Assembly (NCBI GenBank): GCA_944325825.1
Contig: CALVBP010000019.1
Location: 1-34,129 of the forward strand
Length of the DNA stretch: 34,129 nucleotides
Source: Candidatus Gastranaerophilales bacterium
GTDB taxonomy: Bacteria; Cyanobacteriota; Vampirovibrionia; Gastranaerophilales; Gastranaerophilaceae
Direction of reading: 5' to 3'
Below the pieces are notes generated by a model. The model saw only the letters and a program-made list of their open reading frames with translations, ran no database searches and was not told the origin of the DNA. Below, piece after piece: positions 15,786-24,569 of this stretch. A program made the position numbers and the translations under genes. Position 1 is the stretch's first letter, and each line of letters starts with the position of its first letter.

Positions 15786-17002
15786 TGTTCGAAGCTCTTG
15801 CCGGAATGTTTATGGCAATGAAAATTCATTTTAGCCAGATTAATCCCTTTAAAAAAGAGGATGCTGTTGTACATCAATATATTTATGAAAATAAAATAAA
15901 AAGAGCCGAAGAAAAAGAAAAGTATGAAAAAAGCCGTATGCCGGAATCCGGTTACATGACAGTAGAAGAATATGAAGCTCTTTCAAGAGGTAAGTCAAAA
16001 AAAGAAATTGAAGTTGAGGAAGCAAATATTCCCAAAGATTCTACAATGGTTTATGTCCCTCAAAAGACCTTTAAACTTATAAAATATAATGACCCTGTAG
16101 GAAGCCCCGAATTAAACCTCCCCAGAAGACTTAATTTTGACCGACAAATTAACGCTCAGGGTATTGTCTCGGGAGATAAAACAATGCTTGTTTACCCGGC
16201 TGTTTATTATTATGCCCAGAGTGATTGCACTGCATGTGATTTATTTTTAATAAAGCTTGACCCGTCATTAAATGAAACAGAGCGGGTAAAAAGAGCCAAT
16301 ATTATACAAAAAGATGAAACTCCGCTTATTTCAACCGAAAAATCTCTTGATGAAAAATACATTTTCAGAACCCTTACCCCCATAGACTTTTCCGTTGATA
16401 ATAAAAAGCTTGCCGTAAAAGAAAAAGTAGGCTATCGCCATGACGGCATATGGAAAACGGATTTGTGGGTTTATGATTTTGAAAAAAGAGAGGCAAAAAA
16501 ACTTCCTCAAATAAGAGAAGCTATAGAAGAATACTGGAAATATTCCGGCGGAATTGAACTGACTGAAACCCGCTGGGATATTTATCCTATGGGTTTTGAT
16601 TATAATAATGATGACAGAATTATCGTCTGCGCATATGCATATACAGGCAGCATTCCAAAATTTTTGGGAACCTGGAGTATTGATGTTGAAGGAGAAAACT
16701 CCAAACTGGAAGATTTAGACGGTAATTTTATTCCGGTAGCAACAGTCGGATACAGGCTCGCAGAAGACTCTGTTATGGATTCCTCCGAAGTGGAATTTGA
16801 AGCAAAACAAGCTAAAGAAAAAGAAGATAAAATTCAAAAAGATGCAAAAGAAGCCGAAAAGCAATTAAAAGAAATAAAGCAGCTCCAGTATGAAAGAAAA
16901 ATCCACCAGATGAATATGGACACTCTTTTTAAAATACGTCAACGACAAGAAGCTTTAAAGAATTATTCTTCTGAATCCAAAGACGGTTTAACCGGAATAT
17001 GA
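15785..17002 (+). CDS. Unknown protein, possible beta-propeller with C-terminal coiled coil
   Basis: I do not recognise this 405-aa protein. The start at 15785 overlaps the previous stop by one base. The first 15 residues (MFEALAGMFMAMKIHF) are moderately hydrophobic; a Lys/Glu-rich helix follows (about 30-60). The middle (about 95-330) is rich in Asp, Tyr and Trp with phrases like LIKLDPSLNETERV, PIDFSVDNKKLAVKE, KTDLWVYDFEKREAKKLP and GTWSIDVEGENSKLED that resemble WD40/TolB-type blades. The end is a Glu/Lys/Gln coiled coil (about 335-390). Operon position suggests it senses for, or is the effector of, the kinase-regulator pair. Confidence 0.7.
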   Translation: MFEALAGMFMAMKIHFSQINPFKKEDAVVHQYIYENKIKRAEEKEKYEKSRMPESGYMTVEEYEALSRGKSKKEIEVEEANIPKDSTMVYVPQKTFKLIKYNDPVGSPELNLPRRLNFDRQINAQGIVSGDKTMLVYPAVYYYAQSDCTACDLFLIKLDPSLNETERVKRANIIQKDETPLISTEKSLDEKYIFRTLTPIDFSVDNKKLAVKEKVGYRHDGIWKTDLWVYDFEKREAKKLPQIREAIEEYWKYSGGIELTETRWDIYPMGFDYNNDDRIIVCAYAYTGSIPKFLGTWSIDVEGENSKLEDLDGNFIPVATVGYRLAEDSVMDSSEVEFEAKQAKEKEDKIQKDAKEAEKQLKEIKQLQYERKIHQMNMDTLFKIRQRQEALKNYSSESKDGLTGI

Positions 17003-17163
17003 TTCAAATCCATTGTTTGTATGTTTAATTAAAATACAAAACCCTGCATTTATACTAAACTAATCGGATGATGCTCGTATTTTCTGACTACACCTTTTAC
17101 CGTAGAACAAATTTAAACTTTATTCGTGCAAAGTTTCAAGCTATAACATGATTTTGAACTTTT

Positions 17164-17183
17164 TATAGACCATGTGGTCTATA
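17164..17183. promoter_or_regulatory. Perfect 20-bp palindrome, possible operator
   Basis: TATAGACCA-TG-TGGTCTATA, nine-base arms around TG. It lies 162 bp after one operon and 135 bp before the next regulator gene. No T-run follows, so an operator for a dimeric LuxR-type regulator is at least as likely as a terminator. The rest of 17003-17317 is AT-rich with no supported gene. Confidence 0.5.
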
Positions 17184-17317
17184 TCTTTTAATCTAGAAAT
17201 TTTTCAGGAAAATTAATCTCTGTATTGATGAAACTCTCCTCTAAAAGAAGGTAATATACATAATGTAGAGATGGAATATAATTACTAGATTTAATAAATT
17301 AGGGGAGAGAAGAGAGT

Positions 17318-18022
17318 ATGAGACGTGAATTTAAGAAAAAGTCCAAAGTGCTTTTAATTGATGACAATTATGAACACTTAGTAGGTATCAGAGAATTACT
17401 GAACCTTGAAGGAACTTTTGACGTTGTAGGTATCGCAACCAATGTTAGTGTAGGTTTAAACTTAATCAAAAAATATCAGCCGGATATAGTTCTTCTTGAT
17501 ATGAATATGCCGGACAAAGACGGCTTACAAGGTATTATAGAAATATCAAAGCTTGATTTTGATACAAAAGTTTTAGCGCTTTCAGGCTATGATGACGCAG
17601 ATTTAATATTCAGAGCAATGAAAATAGGTGCTAAAGGCTACGTTCTTAAAACAATGGCATCTGCCCAGTTAATTTATGCAATTGAAGAAGTTCTAAACGG
17701 AAAAATTTATCTTCCGCTTGCGCTTTCATCAAGATTCTTTGAATATTTTCAACAATCTTTCAGAGAAGAAACCGCAAAACAAGAAAGTACGGAAGAAAAT
17801 CTCCTTTCATATCTTACTCAGAGAGAAGAAGAAGTGCTTGAACTTTTAACTCAGGGGATTACCTACAAAGGAGTTGCTAACAAATTGTTTATTTCCGAAA
17901 CTACCGTGAAAACACATGTTAATAACATTTTCCAAAAATTGCAAGTTAATGACAGAACTCAAGCTGTTTTATACGCAATTAATAACGGATTTTTATCAAA
18001 AAAAGTTAAACTTGCGGTATAA
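17318..18022 (+). CDS. NarL/FixJ-family response regulator upstream of flagellar genes
   Basis: A 234-aa regulator: receiver with LLIDDN, acceptor Asp61 (IVLLDMNMPDKDG), Ser89 and Lys111 (YVLKTM); LuxR-type helix-turn-helix LTQREEEVLELLTQGITYKGVANKL, then ETTVKTHVNNIFQKL. GGGGAGAG precedes the ATG. It is followed by a kinase gene 23 bp downstream and then flgB, flgC and fliE, all on the same strand. It may control flagellar genes, but it is not the sigma-54 type (FlgR/FleR) seen in epsilon- and gammaproteobacteria. Confidence 0.95.
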   Translation: MRREFKKKSKVLLIDDNYEHLVGIRELLNLEGTFDVVGIATNVSVGLNLIKKYQPDIVLLDMNMPDKDGLQGIIEISKLDFDTKVLALSGYDDADLIFRAMKIGAKGYVLKTMASAQLIYAIEEVLNGKIYLPLALSSRFFEYFQQSFREETAKQESTEENLLSYLTQREEEVLELLTQGITYKGVANKLFISETTVKTHVNNIFQKLQVNDRTQAVLYAINNGFLSKKVKLAV

Positions 18023-18045
18023 AATAACAAACGAAAAATAGTATT

Positions 18046-19302
18046 ATGAAGAAAATAGTAAGACAGCAGAATTATTTAAGAGAACTTATTGATTCCCAGG
18101 GGAACAGGTTCTTAACTAAACAGGCACTCAGGTGCCTTGTTCGTTCTGCTCTTGAGCCGCTGCTGGATACACCGGAAGCCGGAGTCGTATTATATAGAAT
18201 TATTAACAAAGAAGGGCTGCAAGGGCTGCTGAAGAGATTGGAATTTTCGGATATAGAATCTTATGATTACTCCGACAATTCCAAAAACCTTGTAGAAAAG
18301 GTCTGGGCAAATACCGAGTTCCTCTGCGTTATGACACACAGATATGTTTCTATTCTTATCTGGGATTCTCATACGGGAGATGACAAAACTGTCCGGTATT
18401 ATTCTGTATATAACTCTAAGCTGCAAAGAGAAGCTCTGGATATTATAAAAAGAAATTCCAAAATAGATATTTCTCCTTATATGGAAAAATACAATCCGGA
18501 CAGACGTGATAACGTTCTTTTAAATTCTTCAATACGCAGACTACTTGATAATCTGGATGAAGCATCAAATGATGCAGTTTTGGGATATGCAGAAAAAAGT
18601 GCTGCGGCTATACAACCTGTAGACTATAATATTAAAAAAACAAGAATTACTGCACATGAGATTAGAAATCAGCTTTCCATTTGTGATTTGTATTCTGAAA
18701 TTATACGAAAATATGTTGACAAAGAAGACATCGACAGAAACGGAATCAAAAATGCAGCCAATTCAATTACAAAAGCACTAAAAATGGCAAGTAATTCCTT
18801 AATTGCACTTAAATCATCGGAATCACCTGAACTTAAGAAAAACAATTTATCCGAAATTATAGAAAACGCTGTAGAACTTTCAAGTGTTTATGCGGAAGGT
18901 AAAAACATAAAAATAGAAGTTGAAAACACTCCGGATATTTTTATTCTTTCAGATGAAGAAAAACTCACTGCAGTAATAATTAATCTTGTGAAAAATGCAG
19001 CTGAAGCATTTGATATTGATGAGATTTCCGAAAACGTCCAAAATGATAAGTATATTAAAATTGTAACTGAAAAGGAAGATGATTTTGCAAGTATCAGGGT
19101 ATCAAATAATGCACCGGGGATAGAAAATCCTGAAGACATCTTTAAAGAGGGTTTTACAACTAAAAATACCGGAAGCGGTTTAGGACTCTGGATTTGCAAA
19201 AAATCTATCGAAGAACAACTGGGTGAACTTGAACTTTCTCGCCATAGCGAAGACTATACGGAATTTACAATCCGCTTAGGCGTTGTAAAAGAGGAGGGTT
19301 AA
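18046..19302 (+). CDS. Histidine kinase with a novel-looking N-terminal domain
   Basis: A 418-aa soluble kinase. Residues about 1-190 are an unrecognised domain (VLYRIINKEGLQGLLKRLEF... FLCVMTHRYVSILIWDSHTG) that does not read as PAS or GAF. The H box is AHEIRNQLS (His204), the N box NLVKNAAEAF, and the ATP lid contains NNAPGI and GSGLGLWICKKS, the NtrB-like 'HExRN' subclass. There is no transmembrane segment. It lies between a NarL-type regulator and flgB (2 bp gap), so regulator, kinase and flagellar rod genes look like one transcript. Coupling of this kinase to basal-body assembly is plausible but unproven. Confidence 0.88.
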   Translation: MKKIVRQQNYLRELIDSQGNRFLTKQALRCLVRSALEPLLDTPEAGVVLYRIINKEGLQGLLKRLEFSDIESYDYSDNSKNLVEKVWANTEFLCVMTHRYVSILIWDSHTGDDKTVRYYSVYNSKLQREALDIIKRNSKIDISPYMEKYNPDRRDNVLLNSSIRRLLDNLDEASNDAVLGYAEKSAAAIQPVDYNIKKTRITAHEIRNQLSICDLYSEIIRKYVDKEDIDRNGIKNAANSITKALKMASNSLIALKSSESPELKKNNLSEIIENAVELSSVYAEGKNIKIEVENTPDIFILSDEEKLTAVIINLVKNAAEAFDIDEISENVQNDKYIKIVTEKEDDFASIRVSNNAPGIENPEDIFKEGFTTKNTGSGLGLWICKKSIEEQLGELELSRHSEDYTEFTIRLGVVKEEG

Positions 19303-19304
19303 GT

Positions 19305-19787
19305 ATGGATTTGATAACATCAAGAACAATGGAAATAACAAAGCTCGGCATGGACGGGTTAATGGACAGACAGCACGCAATATCTTCCAATATTGCGAAT
19401 GTTATGACCCCCGGATATCAACGAAAAGAAGTAGCTTTTGAAAGTCAGCTTTCCGAAATTATGGAAAAAGAGGATTTAAAAGATTATATAAAATCCCAGA
19501 ACAGTATTGAATACAAACCGCCAATGGTGGATGTCTTTACCGGAGAAGTGCATACGTACAGAACACCTACACTTCAAGAAAAAGCATATTTAAAAAGCAA
19601 TGTTTACGAAGATTTTAAGCCTCAGTACGTAACAGATATTTATAGCGGAACCGATTCAACCGGAAATAATGTTGAACTGGAACGTGAAATGATGGATTTG
19701 TCTAAAACCGGGATGAGATATCTTGTACTTTCAAACCTGGAAAGGAAATCTTTTGAAAGCGTATCAAGGGTTATTTCCGGACAATAG
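19305..19787 (+). CDS. flgB: Flagellar basal-body rod protein FlgB
   Basis: Proximal rod subunit of the flagellum, exported by the flagellar type III apparatus. The 160 residues start with ITKLGMDGLMDRQHAISSNIANVMTPGYQR, which contains the SSNIANxxTPGY rod-protein signature, and end with NVELEREMMDLSKTGMRYLVLSN, the conserved C-terminal coiled-coil helix. Slightly longer than E. coli FlgB (138 aa). The ATG is 2 bp after the kinase stop, and flgC follows after 12 bp. Confidence 0.95.
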   Translation: MDLITSRTMEITKLGMDGLMDRQHAISSNIANVMTPGYQRKEVAFESQLSEIMEKEDLKDYIKSQNSIEYKPPMVDVFTGEVHTYRTPTLQEKAYLKSNVYEDFKPQYVTDIYSGTDSTGNNVELEREMMDLSKTGMRYLVLSNLERKSFESVSRVISGQ

Positions 19788-19799
19788 GAGGTATAAATT

Positions 19800-20306
19800 A
19801 TGAGTTTTAATATATTTGATATAGCCGGCTCAGGAATGACCGCTCAAAGAGTAAAACTTGACACCATTGCAAGTAATATAGCCAATGTTAACACAACAAG
19901 GCGTCCTGATGGTGCCAAAGGCGCTTATATAAAAAAAGATGTGTCTTTCAGAACAATTTATGAAGACAACATAAACAGAGGCTACTCGAACTTTTCAAGC
20001 AACGCTCCGGATGCGCAATTTGATCCCAAAACCGGTAATATGCTTATTAATGCAAATATTGCATTGAACAACGGTATGGTAACAGGCGGGGTTGAAGTAG
20101 ACGAAATTTATGAAGCTGAAGATGCTATAAAAACAATTTATGACCCCTCTCATCCGGATGCAGACGAAGATGGTTATGTAGATATGCCGAACATTAATAT
20201 TGTTGAAGAAATGGTCGGCATGATTTCAGCTTCACGTGCATATGAAGCAAACGCAACAGTTGCACAGAACGTCAGAACTATGATGCAAACCGCAATGAAT
20301 ATATAA
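19800..20306 (+). CDS. flgC: Flagellar basal-body rod protein FlgC
   Basis: Proximal rod protein. The 168 residues hold the N-terminal signature MTAQRVKLDTIASNIANVNT (14-33) and the C-terminal MVGMISASRAYEANATVAQNVRTM helix (last 30 residues), both typical. An extra insertion of about 30 residues is seen compared with E. coli FlgC (134 aa), including an acidic DADEDGYVDMPN loop that resembles a calcium site. AGGAGG lies before the ATG. Confidence 0.96.
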   Translation: MSFNIFDIAGSGMTAQRVKLDTIASNIANVNTTRRPDGAKGAYIKKDVSFRTIYEDNINRGYSNFSSNAPDAQFDPKTGNMLINANIALNNGMVTGGVEVDEIYEAEDAIKTIYDPSHPDADEDGYVDMPNINIVEEMVGMISASRAYEANATVAQNVRTMMQTAMNI

Positions 20307-20331
20307 GACCTAAGAAACAGAGGATATTTTT

Positions 20332-20751
20332 ATGGATTTTTCAACAAATATAGCAGGTTTTAATACTGAATTTAACTTAAATGCAGTTAAAGACTATAAT
20401 CGCTACCTACAGAATCAAGCATCTTTTGAATTTGAAACAGATACTACAGAGTTTCAAAAAGCTCTTGATACTGCAACCAAGTCTGTTCCTCTGAATGATA
20501 AAAACGACCCTTACGGAATGGGCAGCTTTATGAGTCAAATGGAAGCAAGCCTTGGCGGAAGTTTAAACGCTGTTAACAAAGCTCGATTGGAAGCTGACAG
20601 ACTCCAGGAAGATTTAGCAGCCGGCGGTTCAACAAGCATTCACGAAGCTATGATTGCAGCAGAAAAAGCGGATTTAAGCCTCCAGATGGCAGTACAAATC
20701 AGAAACAGAATACTTTCCGCTTATACCGAAATTAACAGTATGCCTCTATAG
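20332..20751 (+). CDS. fliE: Flagellar hook-basal body protein FliE
   Basis: FliE joins the MS ring to the rod. The C-terminal 70 residues are conserved: SLNAVNKARLEADRLQEDLAAG, then HEAMIAAEKADLSLQMAVQIRNRILSAYTEI. The 139-aa length exceeds the usual about 100 because of an N-terminal extension of unknown role. It completes flgB-flgC-fliE. FliF, FliG and the export genes that often follow are absent here; the next gene runs on the opposite strand and overlaps the fliE stop by 6 bp. Confidence 0.93.
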   Translation: MDFSTNIAGFNTEFNLNAVKDYNRYLQNQASFEFETDTTEFQKALDTATKSVPLNDKNDPYGMGSFMSQMEASLGGSLNAVNKARLEADRLQEDLAAGGSTSIHEAMIAAEKADLSLQMAVQIRNRILSAYTEINSMPL

Positions 20752-21342
20752 CGGCACGTAATCAGAATAAATAATACTTGACCAACCTTCAAAATAACTT
20801 ATTTGAGTTAAAGAGCCTGTTTTTATAAGGACTTTAAACTGACTTTCCGGAGATAAGTCCAGAGATTTTGCAATCGCAGATTGTACTATTTCGGGAGATG
20901 TAACTAAGATTATACGGGTGCCTTTATTTTTAGTAACCAACTCATCTATTTTATCGGACACTCTTTTATTAAAATCTTCAAAAGATTCACCATTATTAGG
21001 TTTTTGTGTTACAAGAGAAGGTCCGTTATCATCAAATAAATCTGAGAAAGAAAGCCCGTTCCATTCACCGTGGTTTCTATTCGGAAAATCTATTATATCA
21101 ACCTTTCTTTTAAACATCTTTGCAATAATCTGAGCCGACTGTGTACAGCAAGCAGCGGGGCTGGAATAAATCCTGTCATAAGCTACACCCCTCTTTTCAA
21201 GATATTCACAGACTTTTTCAATCTCTTCTTCACCGAATTCATTTAATTTTGGATATTTTAATGTATCACAAATAATTCCTTCAAGTGTATGTACTGTAGC
21301 GCCGTGGGTTATAAATGTTATTTTACATATACGTTTAAACAT
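20746..21342 (-). CDS. Degenerate histidine-phosphatase (phosphoglycerate mutase-like) protein
   Basis: The 198 residues follow the histidine phosphatase fold: FITHGAT at the start (10-16), YDRIYSSPAACCTQSAQIIA (55-74), NRNHGEWNGLSFSDL (88-102), GESFEDFNKRVSDKID (118-133). The catalytic His13 is kept, but the RHG Arg is Thr, the Arg of the SSPxxR motif is Cys, and the second catalytic His (HGG) is replaced by TSPE at 148-151. So phosphatase or mutase activity is doubtful, and a binding role is possible. AAGGAT precedes the ATG and TATAAT lies about 25 bp upstream. It converges on fliE. Confidence 0.8.
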   Translation of the reverse strand: MFKRICKITFITHGATVHTLEGIICDTLKYPKLNEFGEEEIEKVCEYLEKRGVAYDRIYSSPAACCTQSAQIIAKMFKRKVDIIDFPNRNHGEWNGLSFSDLFDDNGPSLVTQKPNNGESFEDFNKRVSDKIDELVTKNKGTRIILVTSPEIVQSAIAKSLDLSPESQFKVLIKTGSLTQISYFEGWSSIIYSDYVPL

Positions 21343-21494
21343 ATTGAGGTATCCTTCTTTTATCTTAATTATACCATATTTTTCAGATGGTTAATAGGTG
21401 GCATTTAAAATCCTCCAAATAAAGGTTTGATTTTTTTTAAAATATCATTAAACTAATCATGCATTAATTATAACTAAACACAAGGAGATATATT

Positions 21495-22046
21495 ATGGGC
21501 AAACGATTAGATGGTACATCAATGTTTACGGGTATTAATGCCGGACTGATGAATTCCTTTACCATGCTTAACGGAATGTATGAAGATGGAGTAACTATCG
21601 AAAATCTTGCAGAAGCTTTTACCAAGCCTGGATTAGTAAATAATGCGTATGGAGCAACATTTTCATCCTATTTAACAAACAATTTTGGAACAATAGATAA
21701 AAATGCAGACGGTAAAATAACCGCAGATGAAATTCAAAACCTTATGAGCCAGATGGCAGCTCAGGGACTTACAAGAGAACAGATTATTTCTCTTGGCGGA
21801 GCTTCCGGTTTAAGCGGTTCTTTGCAGGAAACGGTACTTTCACATTTTGATGATATTGATAAAAACCATGACGGGAAAGTTACAAACCAGGAAATTCAAG
21901 CCTACGGAGTGGATTCTGAACTTGAGAAACAAAAAGTCGCAGACCGGAACAGAATAGTAAACAATATGTCCATGTTTTACGATACCGGTGCCGATTATGA
22001 AGGAAGTATGCTGGATTACAGATATTTAGATGAAGATGAAGGTTAG
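21495..22046 (+). CDS. EF-hand calcium-binding protein
   Basis: A 183-aa protein with two complete EF-hand loops: DKNADGKITADE (68-79) and DKNHDGKVTNQE (122-133), each with Asp, Asn/His, Asp, Lys and terminal Glu in canonical positions. No signal peptide or membrane segment is evident. The N-terminal 60 residues are Met/Asn/Gly-rich and unassigned. AAGGAGA precedes the ATG and a strong terminator follows, so it is monocistronic. It may be a cytoplasmic calcium sensor or buffer; a partner cannot be named. Confidence 0.9.
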   Translation: MGKRLDGTSMFTGINAGLMNSFTMLNGMYEDGVTIENLAEAFTKPGLVNNAYGATFSSYLTNNFGTIDKNADGKITADEIQNLMSQMAAQGLTREQIISLGGASGLSGSLQETVLSHFDDIDKNHDGKVTNQEIQAYGVDSELEKQKVADRNRIVNNMSMFYDTGADYEGSMLDYRYLDEDEG

Positions 22047-22048
22047 TT

Positions 22049-22076
22049 AAAAAAAGAGGGGAATCCCCTCTTTTTT
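22049..22076. terminator. Bidirectional terminator
   Basis: AAAAAGAGGGG and CCCCTCTTTTTT form an 11-12 bp stem with an AAT loop and A/T runs on both sides. It sits right after the EF-hand gene and 30 bp before the end of the opposing transferase gene, so it can serve both. Confidence 0.92.
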
Positions 22077-22105
22077 ATTAACATTCTTTATAACTCATTA
22101 TTCTT

Positions 22106-23149
22106 TTATCCTTCGTTTTTAGTAAGGACACTAACAATACTTAGAATAATCATAATTAAAATTAAAACCGCAATATAGATAAAATAGTGTTTTAAAGTTC
22201 CTGCAAAATAAGTAGCTGCAGCACCTCCTGCTATTGCGACCGAAGTAAGTATTGCAACTGTTTTTTTCTGAGAAAAGCCCGCTTTTAAAAGTTTGTGATG
22301 GATATGTTCTGCATCTGCCACAAACGGAGATTTTCCTTTTGAAATTCTTCTCAAGCTGGAATAAGTAATATCCATAATCGGAACAGCGAGCACCAAAAAA
22401 GGAAGTAATATTGCTAAAGTTGCTCCTTTCATAACTCCTGCAATAGAAAGTGTCGCAAGCAAAAACCCTGAAAATAAAGCGCCTGAATCTCCCATAAAGA
22501 TTTTTGCCGGATTAAAGTTAAAGGTTAAAAATGCAAGCATAGAGCCTGCCAAAATAAAACCGATAAGTGCAGTAATTGGCTGTGCCGGAGTTGTTGAAAC
22601 CGCAATTAAAGCCAGTGTTATTGAATTAACGGTAATAACAGAGCCTGCGAGCCCGTCAACTCCGTCAATAAAGTTTACGGCATTTGAAATTCCGACTATC
22701 CATAGAACCGTTATCGGGTAAGAAAACATTCCCAAATCAATTGCACCGCCAAACGGATTAAATATTGTATCAATTTTCACCCCTAAAAGATAAACTATAG
22801 TTGCTATTGATAGTTGTATTATAAGCTTAAATTTAGCATCCAGATTGTATACATCATCAACAAGCCCCAGTAAAAACATTAACGACCCTCCGAGCAGAAT
22901 ACCAGATAACAAACTGCCGTAAGGATAGTAGCTTAGTATAACAAGGAACAAAAATGTAAGCATAGTGCTTGACCAGATAGCAATTCCGCCAAGCCGTGAA
23001 ATTGGAGATTTGTGGATTTTTCTTTCGTTCGGCAAATCAACCAATCCCTCTTTTTGAGAGAAATCTATTACAAACGGAACAATAAATACCCCGAGAAGAT
23101 ACGAGATAAAAGCTCCTAATATGTGTGCCTGTGTTAACTTTATAATAAT
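22106..23149 (-). CDS. Undecaprenyl-phosphate sugar-phosphate transferase (WecA/TagO/MraY family), ATT start
   Basis: Multi-span membrane enzyme that moves a HexNAc-1-phosphate from a UDP-sugar to undecaprenyl phosphate, starting surface polysaccharide synthesis. Motifs: GLVDLPNERKIHKSPISRLGG, LVDDVYNLDAKFK, FIDGVDGLAG, NPAKIFMGDSGALFSG and the C-terminal HIHHKLL. It is closer to WecA than to MraY by the HIHHKL motif. The nearest standard start (TTG, 23044) falls inside the first conserved motif and would remove the first membrane helix. The frame stays open upstream (LTQAHILGAFISYLLGVFIVPFVIDF in pieces), and AGGAGG at 23163-23158 lies eight bases before an in-frame ATT at 23149. With that start it is 347 aa, the usual length. 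Confidence 0.88.
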   Translation of the reverse strand: MIIKLTQAHILGAFISYLLGVFIVPFVIDFSQKEGLVDLPNERKIHKSPISRLGGIAIWSSTMLTFLFLVILSYYPYGSLLSGILLGGSLMFLLGLVDDVYNLDAKFKLIIQLSIATIVYLLGVKIDTIFNPFGGAIDLGMFSYPITVLWIVGISNAVNFIDGVDGLAGSVITVNSITLALIAVSTTPAQPITALIGFILAGSMLAFLTFNFNPAKIFMGDSGALFSGFLLATLSIAGVMKGATLAILLPFLVLAVPIMDITYSSLRRISKGKSPFVADAEHIHHKLLKAGFSQKKTVAILTSVAIAGGAAATYFAGTLKHYFIYIAVLILIMIILSIVSVLTKNEG

Positions 23150-23250
23150 GGTTTTATCCTCCTGTTTTGTATCTCCCTCTCCTTGAAGAGAAGGACGGGG
23201 CGAAGTGTCAACTCCTTACCCCGGATATGTTATTTGCTTTCTTGTAAGGG

Positions 23251-23267
23251 CCCGAAACAAGTTCGGG
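23251..23267. repeat. CCCGAA...TTCGGG palindromic repeat
   Basis: CCCGAA-ACAAG-TTCGGG followed by ATGAC, a variant of the palindromes at 3201 and 3408. Together with the CTCCCTCTCCTTGAAGAG stretch just before it, it fills the gap between glyA and the transferase gene. Confidence 0.75.
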
Positions 23268-23311
23268 ATGACATTTTAGTAATTTCTTTTAGATATAATG
23301 TGCCTTTCCTT

Positions 23312-24553
23312 TTACCCCCTGTATAATGGGTGTTTTTCACAAAGTTTTAAAGAATCTGCACGCAAGGTTTCTAAAATTGCTTCATTATCAGAGTTTTTAA
23401 CAGCTTCGGATATAATTCTTGCAACTTCTTTCATATCCTCTTCCTTAAACCCTCTTGTTGTAACAGCTGCTGCACCCAGCCGGATACCGCTTGTAACAAA
23501 CGGACTTTGAGGATCATTCGGAACGGTATTTTTGTTAGCTGTAATCCCGACTCTTTCAAGCACGTTTGCCATATCTTTACCGGTTTTGCCTGTTTTTCTT
23601 AAATCAAGTGTCATAAGGTGGTTTTCCGTCATCCCGCCTACAACATCCATTCCGTTATCCAAAAGTCCTTGATTCATAGCTTTTGCATTCTTAACAATTT
23701 GCGCTGCATACTCTTTAAATTCATCTGATAAAGCCTCTTTAAGAGCAACGGCCTTACCTGCAATAATGTGTTCCAAAGGTCCGCCTTGAGTTCCCGGGAA
23801 AACTGCTTTATCGATTATTTGTGCAAACTCTTCATCACACATGATAATTCCGCCTCTGGGACCTCTTAAAGTCTTGTGGGTTGTTGTAGTTACAAACTGA
23901 GCATATCCTGCCGGTGAAGGATGAACCCCTCCGGCAACAAGCCCTGCAATATGCGCAATATCAGCAAGCAAGTAAGCGCCGACTTCATCAGCAATTTCAC
24001 GAAATCTTTTGAAATCAATAATTTTTGAATAGTTGCTGGCCCCGCATATTATAAGCTTCGGTCTGTGTTCAAGTGCCATCTGGCGTACATTTTCGTAATC
24101 AATTTTTCCTTCAGAATCAATACCGTAGCTTTTTACATCAAAATACATGCCGGAAAAATTCACCGGAGAACCATGGCTCAAGTGACCGCCGTTTGATAAA
24201 TCCATCCCGAGAACTCTGTCGCCCGGTTTTAAAAGAGCCATAAATACAGCCATGTTTGCCTGAGCCCCTGAATGCGGCTGAACATTGGCATGAGCCATCC
24301 CAAAAAGTTTACATGCTCTTTTTTGGGCAAGTTCTTCAATCTTATCAACGACTTCACAACCGTTATAGTAACGTTTATGAGGTTTACCTTCAGCATATTT
24401 ATTTGTTAGTACTGTCCCGCAAGCCTGCATAACTGCTTCCGAGGTAAAGTTTTCGCTTGCAATAAGCTCAATCGTTGTCTGCTGACGTTTTAATTCTTCA
24501 TCAATATATTCAGCAAGCTCTATATCTTCTGCTCTTACTTTATCCAAATTCAT
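23312..24553 (-). CDS. glyA: Serine hydroxymethyltransferase
   Basis: PLP enzyme converting serine and tetrahydrofolate to glycine and methylene-tetrahydrofolate. The 413 residues carry the full family pattern: [56 protein letters not shown] and the PLP-lysine motif [13 protein letters not shown]. Length is typical. GGAGAGGGGG precedes the ATG. It is the fourth gene of the minus-strand nanE-kinase-71 aa-glyA group, 16 bp after the small gene. Confidence 0.98.
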   Translation of the reverse strand: MNLDKVRAEDIELAEYIDEELKRQQTTIELIASENFTSEAVMQACGTVLTNKYAEGKPHKRYYNGCEVVDKIEELAQKRACKLFGMAHANVQPHSGAQANMAVFMALLKPGDRVLGMDLSNGGHLSHGSPVNFSGMYFDVKSYGIDSEGKIDYENVRQMALEHRPKLIICGASNYSKIIDFKRFREIADEVGAYLLADIAHIAGLVAGGVHPSPAGYAQFVTTTTHKTLRGPRGGIIMCDEEFAQIIDKAVFPGTQGGPLEHIIAGKAVALKEALSDEFKEYAAQIVKNAKAMNQGLLDNGMDVVGGMTENHLMTLDLRKTGKTGKDMANVLERVGITANKNTVPNDPQSPFVTSGIRLGAAAVTTRGFKEEDMKEVARIISEAVKNSDNEAILETLRADSLKLCEKHPLYRG

Positions 24554-24569
24554 TTTATATCCCCCTCTC

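Noticed and set aside
17067-17153. 28-codon ATG frame in the gap before the flagellar regulator
   Set aside because: No ribosome site and no recognisable peptide feature.
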